Shown here: in pieces, positions 24,503-38,970 of the stretch
How positions within the stretch are numbered: position 1 is the first letter of the stretch
How the letters are laid out: the number at the start of each line of letters is the position of its first letter
Assembly: GCA_016584305.1 (NCBI GenBank)
Contig: JACEEZ010016177.1
Coordinates: 76,001-140,000, forward strand
Direction of reading: 5' to 3'
Length of the DNA stretch: 64,000 nt
DNA from: Chionoecetes opilio
Lineage: Eukaryota; Arthropoda; Malacostraca; Decapoda; Majidae
Translations under genes and position numbers: made by a program
The notes under the pieces: generated by a model
The model's database searches: none
The model's input: the letters and a program-made list of their open reading frames with translations, nothing else
Told to the model about the DNA's origin: nothing

Positions 24503-25126
24503 GTAGGAAATGGTGTGACAGACACAGACACAGACACACACACACACACACACACACATGATTTTTGTAGGGTAAATTTCCAGTTTGACACCAAATTCAC
24601 TTTGGTGGACGATTTTTTTCTTTCTGGTGAGATTTGATGTGTTTTGAAGTAATCTGATTATTTCTGTCGCAAATTGCTTTTTATTTTTATTTTTTTATGT
24701 GTGTGTGTGTGTGATGTGTGTGATTTGCGACAAAATAAAAAAATAAAAAATTGAACCTTACCGAACCTATACCAAACCTAACCTTTAATTAACTTTATAT
24801 AAAAATAAAAAAAATAAAAAAATATATATATATATTAACGACAGAAACGGTTAGCAGATTAATTCAAAACGCATCAAAACTCACCAGAAAAAAAGTTTCG
24901 TCCACCAAAGTGAATTCGGTGTCAAACTGGAATAATACCTCCTGTGGTAGGTACTAACGCCCTTTTCCTGCCTTTTCCCCACAGTACCGGCGTCTCGTGG
25001 GTGGTTCGACCCCCGGAAGACGTGATGGACCTGCTGGAGATGCTGCGGCCCCTGTGGCTCTCGGGGACTCACAGCCTGGGCGAGGGATGCGGCCGTATAC
25101 ACACCTGTCCGGCACCCATGATCTAA
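20852..25126 (+). CDS. Gene B: large secreted/membrane low-complexity protein with Cys-containing C-terminus, unrecognised
   Basis: Exon 1 is 20852-24502 (frame-broken twice) and exon 2 is 24985-25126. It starts MLHKARNYWMVMLIMTALCV, a likely signal peptide. In order: His-rich repeats; a Glu-rich block; Thr-rich and His/Pro-rich parts; a Gly-rich run; a polar helix-like part (GITGQMNKGLHSIRGHVNKG); one hydrophobic segment (VLTLLAIIAFIVFVHV, about 23739-23790); an acidic run; and a C-terminal domain with Cys pairs C-x5-C (CLQRPLC) and C-x5-C (CGRIHTC). The second pair lies in exon 2, and TAA is at 25124. The Cys layout recalls the arthropod DM4/12 domain, but that is only an impression. Frame changes near 21640 and near 22880, both in short repeats. 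Confidence 0.6.
24580..24930. mobile_element. Palindromic MITE copy 1 (gene B last intron)
   Basis: CCAGTTTGACACCAAATTCA..TTTGGTGGACGA at the left and its inverse at the right, arms over 80 bp, with an AT-rich centre. Confidence 0.85.
24985..25126 (+). CDS. Gene B exon 2 (terminal)
   Basis: After TTTTCCCCACAG the phase-2 join restores STGVSWVVRPPEDVMDLLEM and runs to GEGCGRIHTCPAPMI and TAA. A GATCTAAATAGTAGTAATAGT array begins at the stop codon itself. Confidence 0.65.
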
Positions 25127-25352
25127 ATAGTAGTAATAGTGATCTAAATAGTAGTAATAGTGATCTAAATAGTAGTAATAGTGATCTAAATAGTAGTAAT
25201 AGTAGTAATAGTAGTAATAGTGATCTAAATAGTAGTAATAGTGATCTAAATAGTAGTAATAGTGATCTAAATAGTAGTAATAGTGATCTAAATAGTAGTA
25301 ATAGTGATCTAAATAGTAGTAATAGTAGTAATAGTAGTAATAGTCGTAATAG
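25123..25352. repeat. GATCTAAATAGTAGTAATAGT array
   Basis: About ten units of 21 bp with (AGT AAT) slippage; starts at the gene B stop codon. Confidence 0.93.
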
Positions 25353-25363
25353 TGGTACATTTT

Positions 25364-25559
25364 CAGATGAACACCGAACTTCCTTTGGTGGACGAAACTT
25401 CTTTTTTTCTGGTGAGTTTTGATGTGTTGTGAATTAATCTACTAACCGTTTCTGTCGCAAATCACTTTTTTTTCCTTTTTTTTGTGATTTGCGACAAAAA
25501 TCATTGAAAAACAAATTGAACCCAACCGAACCTATACCTAACAAAACCTAAATACCTAA

Positions 25560-25594
<35 letters not shown>

Positions 25595-25694
25595 ATTTGC
25601 GACAGAAACGGTTAGCAGATTAATTCAAAACACATCAAAACTCACCAGAAAAAAAGAAGTTTCGTCCACCAAAGTGAATTCGGTGTCAAACTGG
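25364..25694. mobile_element. Palindromic MITE copy 2
   Basis: Same family as 24580-24930; TTTGGTGGACGAAACTTC ends with inner TTTGCGACAGAAACGG. The left end is slightly decayed. Confidence 0.82.
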
Positions 25695-25866
25695 AAATTT
25701 ACCCACCTGTCCACTTATACCACACCTGTAATCCACCTAAGCCTCGTCCACCCTCCACGCACTTGGAGCTCCACCGCCACACCTGTTTCGCTCCAGCCGA
25801 TTGTGATTGTCTCTCGTTTCCTTTAATTGGAATTAGTTTTTTCTTTCCCTCGAGTAATGTGGTAAT

Positions 25867-26030
25867 GTGAAGGTTAATGACGAAAGGTTAATGGCGAAGG
25901 TTAATGGTAATGTTAGGCGAAGGTTAAGGGTAATGTTAGGCGAAGGTTAAGGGTAATGTTAGGCGAAGGTTAATGGTAATGTTAGGCGAAGGTTAATGGT
26001 AATGTTAGGCGAAGGAAGGTTATTAAATGT
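25867..26030. repeat. GTTAATGGTAATGTTAGGCG array
   Basis: About six units of 23-24 bp. The rest of 25700-26439 is AT-rich and shows no gene. Confidence 0.85.
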
Positions 26031-26439
26031 TGATAAATGTTTCCTGTTGTGTTTCTGTTCCGTTTTCCGTTTTTTTATAAATTATTTTGTTTTGCTTTTG
26101 CGTTTTTTTTATCATTTAATTTTATTCGTTTTTCTTGAAGTGTAAGTTCACATTCAAATTCAGTAAATTCAGTTCACACAATTTCAAGCTTTACTGTTTT
26201 CCCTATCTATGTCTCTTATTTCTCTCTATCCTTCCACACGACATTAATTTTTTTTTTTCAGTTCACGCAGTTTAAAGTTTTGCTGTTTGTAACACTATTT
26301 CTTTCTTTCCTTCAATACGACATTTTTTTAAATAACCATAAAATCAATACAGAAGTTTCAGTCACCGTTATTTCTCTCTTTCCTTCTACATGTCATTTAA
26401 AAACCATAATCATAACAGAAATCTACACCAGCATTATAA

Positions 26440-27486
26440 ATGTCAGGCAGGCACAGGAGACACACCAGGACATCGAGACACTCCACCAAACCTTCGCCGG
26501 CGCACCACCACACCGGCGCCACCAACAAGAAGGGCGGGAGTACCTCGGGGGGCGATGAGGAGGGCAACAGCAGTACCCAAGCCACTACAGACGAAGACAC
26601 TGATCTTTCCACACCCACCCAGTCCACAAGCATCCCTGAAACGCATGCTGGCTTCTCGCAATCTAATGGTAACGAGTCTCCTGCTAAGACCTATTCAAAT
26701 ACAGCCTCTTCTAATACCTTCCCCTCCTCCTCTGCTAACACCTCTTCAAACTCTACCGCCAATCCCTTCTCCTCCTCCTCCATTCCTCCTCCCTGTGGAT
26801 CACACGAGGAGCCCTGTGGAAACCCAGAATGTAAGGATAATTTATGGAAACGTTGGATGCTCTCTACCTCCTCCTCCTTATCCTTACCCTCCATCCCCCC
26901 AACCACCATCCCCTCAACCACCATCCCCTCAACCAGCATCCCCTCCTCATCCTCCACTACTAACTCCTCCACCGACACCACTAACACATCCACCGGACCG
27001 CCTGTAGGGAGCCACGAGGAACCTTGCGGAAAGTTAAGTTGCCTCAATAAGATTAGGGACCATTGGAAGAAGCTGGGTATTGTTGTAGGTAATCCTGAGT
27101 TCCCCCTTCGCCCCTACCTCGCTCCTCCCTCTCAACACAGCTTCCCTTTCAAGGCTGTAGAGGGGGAAAAGAGGTATACTGGAATGAAGAGGGTGGAAAA
27201 AGAGGGGAGAGGAGAGAAACCACCCAAAAAGAAAGTTAAGAAAGAGAAAGTAAAAAAGGCAAAAAGGAAAATATTGGAAAGGAAGATGGAGAAAGACGAT
27301 GGAGAAGATGATGAACCGGAAAACCTGGATGATGAACGGCCTAAGAAGAAAGTAAAGAAAGGTAAGGAAAAGGAACGTAAAGAAAAGGGACATCATAATA
27401 GGAAAAGTCCAGGAAAAGAACGAAAAGGAGGAAGGAAGAGGAAGGAGGGAAACAAGGAAGAACACGGAAAGAAGGTAAGAAAGTAA
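26440..27486 (+). CDS. Gene C: Ser/Thr-rich protein with Lys-rich tail, unrecognised
   Basis: A 348-codon open frame from the ATG at 26440. It may instead be an internal exon, because AG acceptors lie just before and inside it and GTAAGA is present at 27475. It holds two copies of a motif GSHEEPCG followed by a second Cys (about 26797 and 27010), each followed by a W-containing basic helix (LWKRWM; IRDHWKKLG). A Ser/Thr/Pro linker separates them. From about codon 245 it is almost only Lys, Glu and Arg (PKKKVKK twice). No signal peptide is in this frame. Confidence 0.4.
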   Translation: MSGRHRRHTRTSRHSTKPSPAHHHTGATNKKGGSTSGGDEEGNSSTQATTDEDTDLSTPTQSTSIPETHAGFSQSNGNESPAKTYSNTASSNTFPSSSANTSSNSTANPFSSSSIPPPCGSHEEPCGNPECKDNLWKRWMLSTSSSLSLPSIPPTTIPSTTIPSTSIPSSSSTTNSSTDTTNTSTGPPVGSHEEPCGKLSCLNKIRDHWKKLGIVVGNPEFPLRPYLAPPSQHSFPFKAVEGEKRYTGMKRVEKEGRGEKPPKKKVKKEKVKKAKRKILERKMEKDDGEDDEPENLDDERPKKKVKKGKEKERKEKGHHNRKSPGKERKGGRKRKEGNKEEHGKKVRK

Positions 27487-27489
27487 CCT

Positions 27490-29410
27490 GAATAAGGAGG
27501 AATGAAGGAGCACGCAAAGAAGCAGGTATCGAAAAGGAAAAAAAACCCACTTTCTTTTCCTCTTTCGTGAGTGACTTCGAAATCGCTGAATCCTTATAGC
27601 TATCATTATCATCCCTATTATCATTATTACTATTGTTCTTACTATTATTAACACTGCTACTATTACTACTACTATACTATTACCCTGAAGAGTAAGATTC
27701 CGAAAAAAAGGAAGTGAAAAAAAGAGAAAAAAAGAGAGAAAAAAGGCAGAGGTGATTGAGTCATTTTAATTAAAGGACAGGAAGGGTAGCCAGGTGTATA
27801 CAGGTGACAGATCCTCCGTTACCTTCCTCCTCCCTCCTTCCCTCCCTTCCTCCGTCATTTCTCTCCTCTCTCCTTACTCCTCATCCATAACCAAAGTAAT
27901 GAACATGTTATACTGAGTGGGTCTCCTCCTCTCCTCTCCTCTTCCTCCTCCTCCTCCTCCTTCTCTTCCTCTCCTCCTCATGCATTACGAAGATACGGTG
28001 AACAACTTGCCTATCAGAGGATTACATAGAAGGAGGAAGAGGAGAAGGAGGAGGAAGAGGAAGAGGAGAAGAAGAAGGAAGAGGAGGAGGGAGGGAGTTC
28101 CGGTTTGCTCCTGAAGTCAGTTCTTACCTCAGTCGCTGACATTCATCTCCTCTTCCTCCTCCTCGTCTTCCTCCTCCTCCTACAAGCAGCACGTGTTGTT
28201 GTTTTACCAAAGGAGAGGAAAAGGGAAGAAAGAGGAAAAGTGGGAGAAGAAAGTAGTGAGCAAAGAAAAAAAAAAATAGAAAAGGAGAAAGGAAAAAATA
28301 GAAAAGGGGAAAGGAGAAAATAGAAAAGGAGAAAGGAAAAAATAGAAAAGGAGAAAGGAGAAAAATAGAAAAGGAGAAAGGAAAAAAAGAGAAAAGGAGA
28401 AAGGAGAAAGGAGAAAAATAGAAAAGGAGAAAGGAAAAAATAGAAAAGGAGAAAGGAGAAAAATAGAAAAGGAGAAAGGAAAAAAATAGAAAAGGAGAAA
28501 GGAGACAAATCGAAAAGGAGAAAGGAGAAAAAATATAAAAAGAGAAAGGAAAAAAATAGAAAAAGAGAAAGGAGAAAAAATAGAAAAGGAGAAAGGAAAA
28601 AAATAGAAAAGGAGAAAGGAAAAAAAATAGAAAAGGAGAAAGGAGAAAAAAAGAAAGGAGACAAAAAAAAATAAAAAACATACAAGAATCTAAACAAACA
28701 AGAGAGGAAATAGAAAAAAATAAAGTGTATAAGAAAAAACAAAGAAAAAGAAAGCTTACCAGATGAAAACTAAATAAAAAACGAACGTAAGAAAACGAAA
28801 ACAAGAAAATTTTGACAGTGAGTGAAAGAAAGCGAGAAAAAGAAAATGACAGAAAAAGTGAGATAGTAAACAAGCAAGACACGAATGTAAGATAGTGTCG
28901 TAGTGGATAAAAGAAAAAGTGGATTGAAAGCTGTTTGTTGGGTGGATTGAAGTGGATAAACACACCACACACGCACACACATGCGTTTATGTGTGTATTT
29001 CAGAGATAGAAACGGTGAACAACTTGCTTATCAGAGGATTATATAGAAGGAGGAAGAGGAGGAGAAGGAGGAGAAGAGGAAGAGGAGAAGTGGAAGAGGA
29101 AGAGGAGAAGGAGAAGAAGGAAGAGGAGGAGGGAGGGAGTTCCGGTTTGCTCCTGAAAAAAAATCACAAAACTGGAAAATGGGAAAAAAAAGTTTGAAGA
29201 AGACAAAATAACCATATACATTTTTTCGAAGTGAGACAAAATCAATTACAGTGATTTTACACCTTTGCGGTTTTTTACATTTTTTCTATAGTTAAAAAAA
29301 ATTATAGCAATGTACCGTTAACCTGTGAAAATAATTATTCCTCCTATAGAACTAATAGTAGTAGTAACGAAAGAAAAAATACTACTCTACCTATTCTATG
29401 AACTAAAACG
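27490..29410. other. Purine-rich stretch between genes C and D
   Basis: Contains a duplicated segment (28000-28110 and 29006-29150, GTGAACAACTTGC..ATCAGAGGATTA then GGA/AGA runs, then GTTCCGGTTTGCTCCTGA) and a 23-bp array GAAAAGGAGAAAGGAAAAAA (28260-28660). The duplicated text can be read as VNNLPIRGL.RRRKRRRR; the second copy has a good acceptor (TGTATTTCAG). It could be a pair of exons of gene C, but no phase match was found. Confidence 0.4.
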
Positions 29411-29419
29411 TGTACGATA

Positions 29420-33540
<4,121 letters not shown>

Positions 33541-33570
33541 AGGCATGAAGGTTGGCTCTCCCTCGACGAC

Positions 33571-33786
33571 TTAACAACCCTTTGAGAACCAGAACGTAAT
33601 TTCCATCGTAATTTGGGTACCATTAGATGATTTTTAATGAATATAAGCAATGTTTTTATAGATATGACCTGTTTAGTATCCTTGTCCACTAGCGAATTAG
33701 GTTTATTTAGTTACTTTTCGTAATTTTATAGCTAACAACAGACAATTTTATATAGCAAAGGAAAAATCTAGGCGTGAAGGGGTTAA
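33571..33786 (+). mobile_element. TTAA-flanked MITE, copy 3
   Basis: TTAACAACCCTTTGAGAACC to GGCGTGAAGGGGTTAA, 30 bp past the gene D stop. Confidence 0.82.
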
Positions 33787-34029
33787 TGACGAAGGTAAAT
33801 GGGAGAGATGATAAGAAATGAAAATGAAATATTGTGTTATGTGAATATGAGTGAAATTTTGAACGAACAAAATATAGTTGAGAGAAAAAAAATGGAACCC
33901 TCAAAAAAAAAATAGGGCCAGAATAAATGAAGATAATATTTTTTTTACAACGAAAAAAAAAAAAAAAAAAAAAAATATAGCAAGAAAAAAAATAAAAAAG
34001 TCAGAGAGAACTGCGCCTTCTAAAACATC

Positions 34030-34073
<44 letters not shown>

Positions 34074-34493
34074 TTTTCGTTGTAAAAAAATACGGTAATT
34101 ATGACTTCGTTGAATCATGTATTTGTTAATTTCTTTATCAATAATGTTTTCCCTTATTTCTTGTCTTTTCCTCTCATCAGGGGAAGGAAGAAGGGCGTCA
34201 CAAGAAAGGCCCGCAGGAACACAACAGAAGACAATAAGGAAGCTACAAGAGGCCGCAACACGAGGTAGTTCCTGTACTGTTCCTGTGGCGACAACAATGC
34301 AGTCCCACAGACACGCTATTATTACTATTACTATTACTATTACTATTACTATTACTATTACACGCAGTCCTATACATGGTCAGAAGGATATTAGGTGTTA
34401 ATAAGAGTAATGGATGTCAGTTAAGTCCTTTGATTTACACCTAAGCTCTCGTACATGTTGTCTTAATTGAATAGGTAACTTTGATTAACGGGG

Positions 34494-34533
<40 letters not shown>

Positions 34534-35380
34534 CACACACACACTCACACAAACAGTTAAACCTTCCCTTTACCCCCCCTATTACCTCCCCCCCCCCCCA
34601 AAAAAAAAACTATGAATGCAACCTCAACCCCCCCTACTCTCTCTCTCTCTCTCTCACACACAAAAGCACGAATATAACTGTACGCCAAAGCATTCTTCTA
34701 ACCACTTCCTTCTTCCTACATCGTCACCACCACCTCCATCCCCACCGATCCAGAAAATAGATTAAAATACTCAAGGAAATTCCCCATTAAGTACCTCCAA
34801 TCGCTGCTAACTACATATATTTCCGACCTAAACTCATCACCATTACTATACCGTGACTATATACACCTTTACACCATTACATTACATCACCATTACCGTG
34901 ACAACACCTTCACCACCACCACGATCACAGTTAAGAAGCAGACACTCACACAAACGTACGTGCTATAAGCCTCTTCTCTCACACACACAGTCACACACAC
35001 TCTCTCTCTCTCTCTCAAAGGTCTCGGTGTCTTGTAAATATAGTGACGCTCCTCTCTCTCTCTCTCTCTCTCTCTCATAGTCGTATTGTAATCAGTGTTC
35101 TCAAGAGGGTGAATGGATGCACTAGGCTGCTACCTACCTAAACGAACGCCTGACAAACGCTACATCCTTACACCGTGTGAGATTAAGTTTACAGGAACTA
35201 CCACGTGTATATAGAGAGAAAGACATAGAGAAACTGGAATTACCACGTGTAGGTCTTGCGGCCTCTTGTAGCTTCCTTATTTCTTATGTTCTTATATAGG
35301 TCTCACAGCCTCTTGTAGCTTCCTTTCCTTATTTTCCTATGATCCTGGATGTAAACGAGTGCATTTCCGTAGCACACAAG
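33787..35380. other. No gene recognised: microsatellites and dispersed-repeat pieces
   Basis: Holds (TTTA)n 34028-34076, (TTACTA)n 34318-34362, short (GA), (CA) and (CT) tracts, and copies of the CTACAAGAGGC/GCCTCTTGTAG repeat at 34230-34280, 35192-35290 and 35297-35340. Confidence 0.6.
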
Positions 35381-35399
35381 GGGTAAGTGAAGAATTTTG

Positions 35400-36010
35400 C
35401 CACTTTATCACCACCTTAGTGCAGTGACAGTGGCTTTATTTATCTTGAGGACTCCTACAGTGACATTGTGATAGTTTTCCAGTGCCAGGTGACATTCTAT
35501 ATGGCACTGAATCCTGCAGTGACAAGATACGGGTGTAGAAAAATGTACCTCAACACATGAAACACAAAAGGTTTAAGTGAAGGAATATACAGTACTCTTA
35601 ACGTCCTTAGTGCATTAACAGTGACTTCAATCTATTCCTCGTGCAGTGTAGATCTGGGTGTAGAAAAGTGTATCGCCTTAACACATGAAACACAAATGGC
35701 CCAAGTGAAGGGAGATAACAGTACTATTAACGCCCTTAGTGCATTAACAGTGACTTCATTCTACTCCTCGTGCAGTGTAGACAAGTGTATATCTTAACAG
35801 TGTAGTCAAGGATCCAAGTGAAGGGATATACAGTACTCTTAACGCCCTAAGTGCAGTAACAGTGACTTATTCATCGTTTATTCGTATTCCTTATCCTCGA
35901 CGTATTCTTTATTAGTGATTTATTCCTCGTGCAGTGACAAGATTTGGGTGTAGAAAAGTATCTCAGCAGTGTATAGTCAAAGGAGATACGGTACTCACGC
36001 CCTTAGAGAC
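35400..36010. repeat. ~117-bp tandem repeats upstream of gene E
   Basis: Four to five diverged units sharing TACAGTACTCTTAACG, CCTTAGTGCATTAACAGTGA and CCTCGTGCAGTGTAGA. The last unit ends about 30 bp before the gene E start codon, so they probably make up its promoter or 5' UTR. Confidence 0.75.
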
Positions 36011-36037
36011 ATTGGTTCCTTATGACAGCTCTAAGCC

Positions 36038-36635
36038 ATGGCATTAGCGAGGCACTATAGCTGGGGAGGCCCTTGGGATCAATACTACGGCAACACAGGT
36101 TATTACGCAGGGCAGCAGGGTGTTACAAGCCTCCCGGAGACTGCAAACTACTATGGCTCGACGGGTTATCAAGGTGCCACAGGATACCAGCTACAAAGTC
36201 CTGCAGGATATCAACACCAAGCCCCTGCAGGATATCAACACCAAGCCCCTACAGGATATCAGCAACAAGGTCAAGGATATCAACACCAAAGTCCTGGATA
36301 TCAGCTCCAAAGTCCTGCAGGATACTCTTACGGCATCATGTCTTCATTTAGCGGGCTGGATATCGGCCTGACGGTGCTCGCTCTCTTGGCGTTCCTCGTG
36401 TGGCTCTCAAACCTGATCCTTCCGCAGCTTCAAGGTGCCACGGGTCTCGGTCTTCCAGGATTGTTCAGGAGTTTGAGTCTTCCGCAGGACACCGAAAGGA
36501 TAACTGATAATTTATATACAAGTGACCGCGACTTGGTGAAGGATATTTTTGGTACGGAATCTATGCTGCATCTTCAGACGGAGGATATGGAGGTGGCAAG
36601 CGTTCTTCCGAGCACAACCTCTTCTGCGCCTCAAG
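36038..36635 (+). CDS. Gene E exon 1
   Basis: Start codon to APQ; phase 1 at the GTGGGT donor. If unspliced it ends GGYLV at 36652. Confidence 0.65.
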
Positions 36636-37069
36636 GTGGGTATCTTGTTTAACGCATCTCGCTTTACGAAAATTCTGTTACGTATAAAAGAAATGGATGT
36701 ATAGTTCCAATGCGAAAATTCTGTTAGGTAAAAAAAAATGGATGTACAGGAGAACCTCGTTTAACCGGCATTCAAAACAACGGCAGCCTCAAAACAACGG
36801 CACTAATCGACCAAGCTTTTTTTATTTGTTGTTTTATTTTTTTTTTCATTTTTTTTAGTTAGTTATTTTTCTTTTCCTTTTTTTCTACGATAAACCTGGA
36901 ACTCTCTTCTGTTTCTATTTGTCCACTTTCCTATACTTAATCTTTCAAATAGGCAAGACACCTCCCAACTAAATGGCTCACCCACTTTTTATTTTATTCT
37001 TACTGTCTTCTTATAGGACTGGAATAACGGGCTTGTGTTACCATTTTGTTGCCTTGCCGTCCTGTGATG

Positions 37070-37105
<36 letters not shown>

Positions 37106-37642
37106 GATTTTGGGCGATTCCATAAGAGTAACTCTCAAAACAACGGCAAAATGAGTTATCCGGTATGCGCTCCCCCCCCGAGGGTGCCGGATAAACGAGG
37201 TTCTCCTGTATAGTTCCAATGCGAAAATCCTGTGACGTATAAAAAAATGGATGTATGTATAGTTGTAATGCGTAAATTCTGTTCGGTAAAAAAGAAATGG
37301 GTGTCTAGTTCCAATGTACGTAGTAAAGAAAGTAAAAAGGATACTAAATTTCGGAAATAAGGGAACAGAATAACCGAAACCAACCTTTTTCTCAGTTATC
37401 TTTTTTCTCGATATTTATTATACCAAAATTTGCTTTATGCACGAAAAAATTTGCAGTTACGCACAAAATTCCGCTAAATCTTAAGAAATAAACGGGACCA
37501 TAGGATTCGTGACAACTCGAATAAAGAAAGAAAATAGGTCATAACTTATTACTATATGTTTCTTGTATTTGCAGATGGAGTGAAAAGACTACGACAAGAA
37601 AGGAACGAAGAATTTAGTGATACAGTGCAGCACCCACCGTGA
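36038..37642 (+). CDS. Gene E: Tyr/Gln-rich single-pass protein, unrecognised
   Basis: Exons 36038-36635 and 37575-37642. The ATG has a good context (AGCCATGG). The chain starts MALARHYSWGGPWDQYYG, has about eight GYQ-type repeats (AGYQHQAP, TGYQQQ, SPGYQLQ), then one hydrophobic segment (LDIGLTVLALLAFLVWLSNL), then an acidic C-terminal half. The first frame stops at 36650, but a GTGGGT donor at 36636 joined to the acceptor TTTGCAG at 37574 gives a phase-1 match adding DGVKRLRQERNEEFSD and TGA 37640-37642. No signal peptide. The layout (repeats, one TM, basic end) resembles genes A and B nearby. A pogo-like MITE fills much of the intron. Confidence 0.6.
36744..37210. mobile_element. pogo/Tigger-like MITE (TACAGGAGAACC ends)
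   Basis: TACAGGAGAACCTCGTTTA and the inverse TAAACGAGGTTCTCCTGTA are perfect terminal inverted repeats with TA at both sides. It lies in the gene E intron. No transposase. Confidence 0.85.
37575..37642 (+). CDS. Gene E exon 2 (terminal)
   Basis: Acceptor TTGTATTTGCAG; reads DGVKRLRQERNEEFSDTVQ, then HPP and TGA. Basic, in phase with exon 1. Confidence 0.5.
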
Positions 37643-37887
37643 TCTATGACCATGCTATAGAAGGCGTAAGAAAGAGGCTACACGGCAACAAGCGAAAGAA
37701 TAACACAGTAATCGGTGGACGTAATAAGAGTCGTGATAACAAAATGGGTTAAATTTAAGAGCCTGGATGACAAAATGAGTGGACGTAAGAGCCAAAAAAC
37801 ACTAAATGGGTGAGAGACTGAGAGTAAAGGATGGAATGAAGCAAAGTGAGTGACAGTAAGAACCAAGACATTAAAATGGGTGAAAAT

Positions 37888-38140
37888 TGGGCATTGAAGA
37901 AGTTGAGGCAATGGATAGAGATACAGTAAAACCTCTCATATTCGGACTAATTGGGCCAAGGAGTGGTTCGAGTAATGCAAGGATCCGAATAATGGGGGGA
38001 TTATATATGGGGGGGATATGTAAAACAAAAACAAAAATTCTAGGTGTATATATAGCTAGATTTCGACCCCTACCAAAAAACAACAAAAAAAAAAAAAAAA
38101 AAAATCTGTGTATACAGTGCAGAGCTAGGAAATTTCGACC

Positions 38141-38190
<50 letters not shown>

Positions 38191-38310
38191 TCCGAATAAT
38201 GTCAAAGTCCGAATAATGAGGGTCCGAATACGAGAGGTTTTACTGTAGTTGGAAGCGTATCATCGGCTGTCTAACCTCATAAGATATAACGGGAAAATCT
38301 GACGTTAAAC
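37888..38310 (+). mobile_element. LINE 3' fragment interrupted by a MITE
   Basis: 37888-37921 and 38248-38310 together match 59340-59440 (GAAGAAGTTGAGGCAATGGA.. and GTTGGAAGCGTATCATCGGC). The MITE 37922-38247 sits in the middle. Confidence 0.8.
37922..38247. mobile_element. pogo/Tigger-like MITE (TACAGTAAAACCTCTC ends)
   Basis: Inverted ends TACAGTAAAACCTCTCATAT and CGAGAGGTTTTACTGTA, TA duplicated; subterminal repeats TCCGAATAATG; two long A-tracts inside. Confidence 0.88.
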
Positions 38311-38369
38311 AGAAAAAAAGGTGAAAATGAGAGCCAAGCAACATGAAGTAGTTGGAAGGGAACATCTAA

Positions 38370-38970
38370 TACAGAGGAAACTCCCTATAACGGAAAAATT
38401 CAATTCCGTTATGAAAGTTCCGAATACCGAGTTCCGAAAGTTCTATATTATTCCGTTATAGAGTTTTCACTGTATTAATTTAGCAGCCTGTATATATATA
38501 GGACCTTAGCCTATTACCATAACTGGGAAAATTCTTATAGCAGAAAAATTCAATTCCGTTATGAAAGTTCCGAAAGTTCTGAATTATTCCGTAATAGTTT
38601 TCACTGTATTGATTTAGCAGCCTGTGTATATATATAATCTTAGCCTATTACCATAACTGGGAAAATTCTCTATAGCGGAAAAATTCAATTCCGTTATGAA
38701 AGTTCCAAATACTGAGTTCCGAAAGTTCTATATTATTCCGTTATAGAGTTTTCACTGTCATTACGTTAGCTGCCTGTATATATATAGGACCTTAGCCTAT
38801 TACCATAACTGGGAAAATTCTTTATAGCAGAAAAATTCAATTCCGTTATGAAAGTTCCAAATACTGAGTTCCGAAAGTTCTATATTATTCCGTTATAGAG
38901 TTTCCACTGTATTACGTTAGCTGCCGGTGTATTATATAGAACCTTAGCCTATTGCCATAACTGGGAAATT
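38370..38970. repeat. ~147-bp tandem array made of a small TACAGT-ended MITE
   Basis: Four units; each has TTCAATTCCGTTATGAAAGT and its partner ATTATTCCGTTATAGAG with TTTTCACTGTA, and a spacer CCTTAGCCTATTACCATAAC. Confidence 0.85.

Noticed and set aside
28124..28978. 284-codon Phe/Ser/Leu-rich minus frame resembling a membrane protein
   Set aside because: It is the complement of the GAAAAGGAGAAAGG array.
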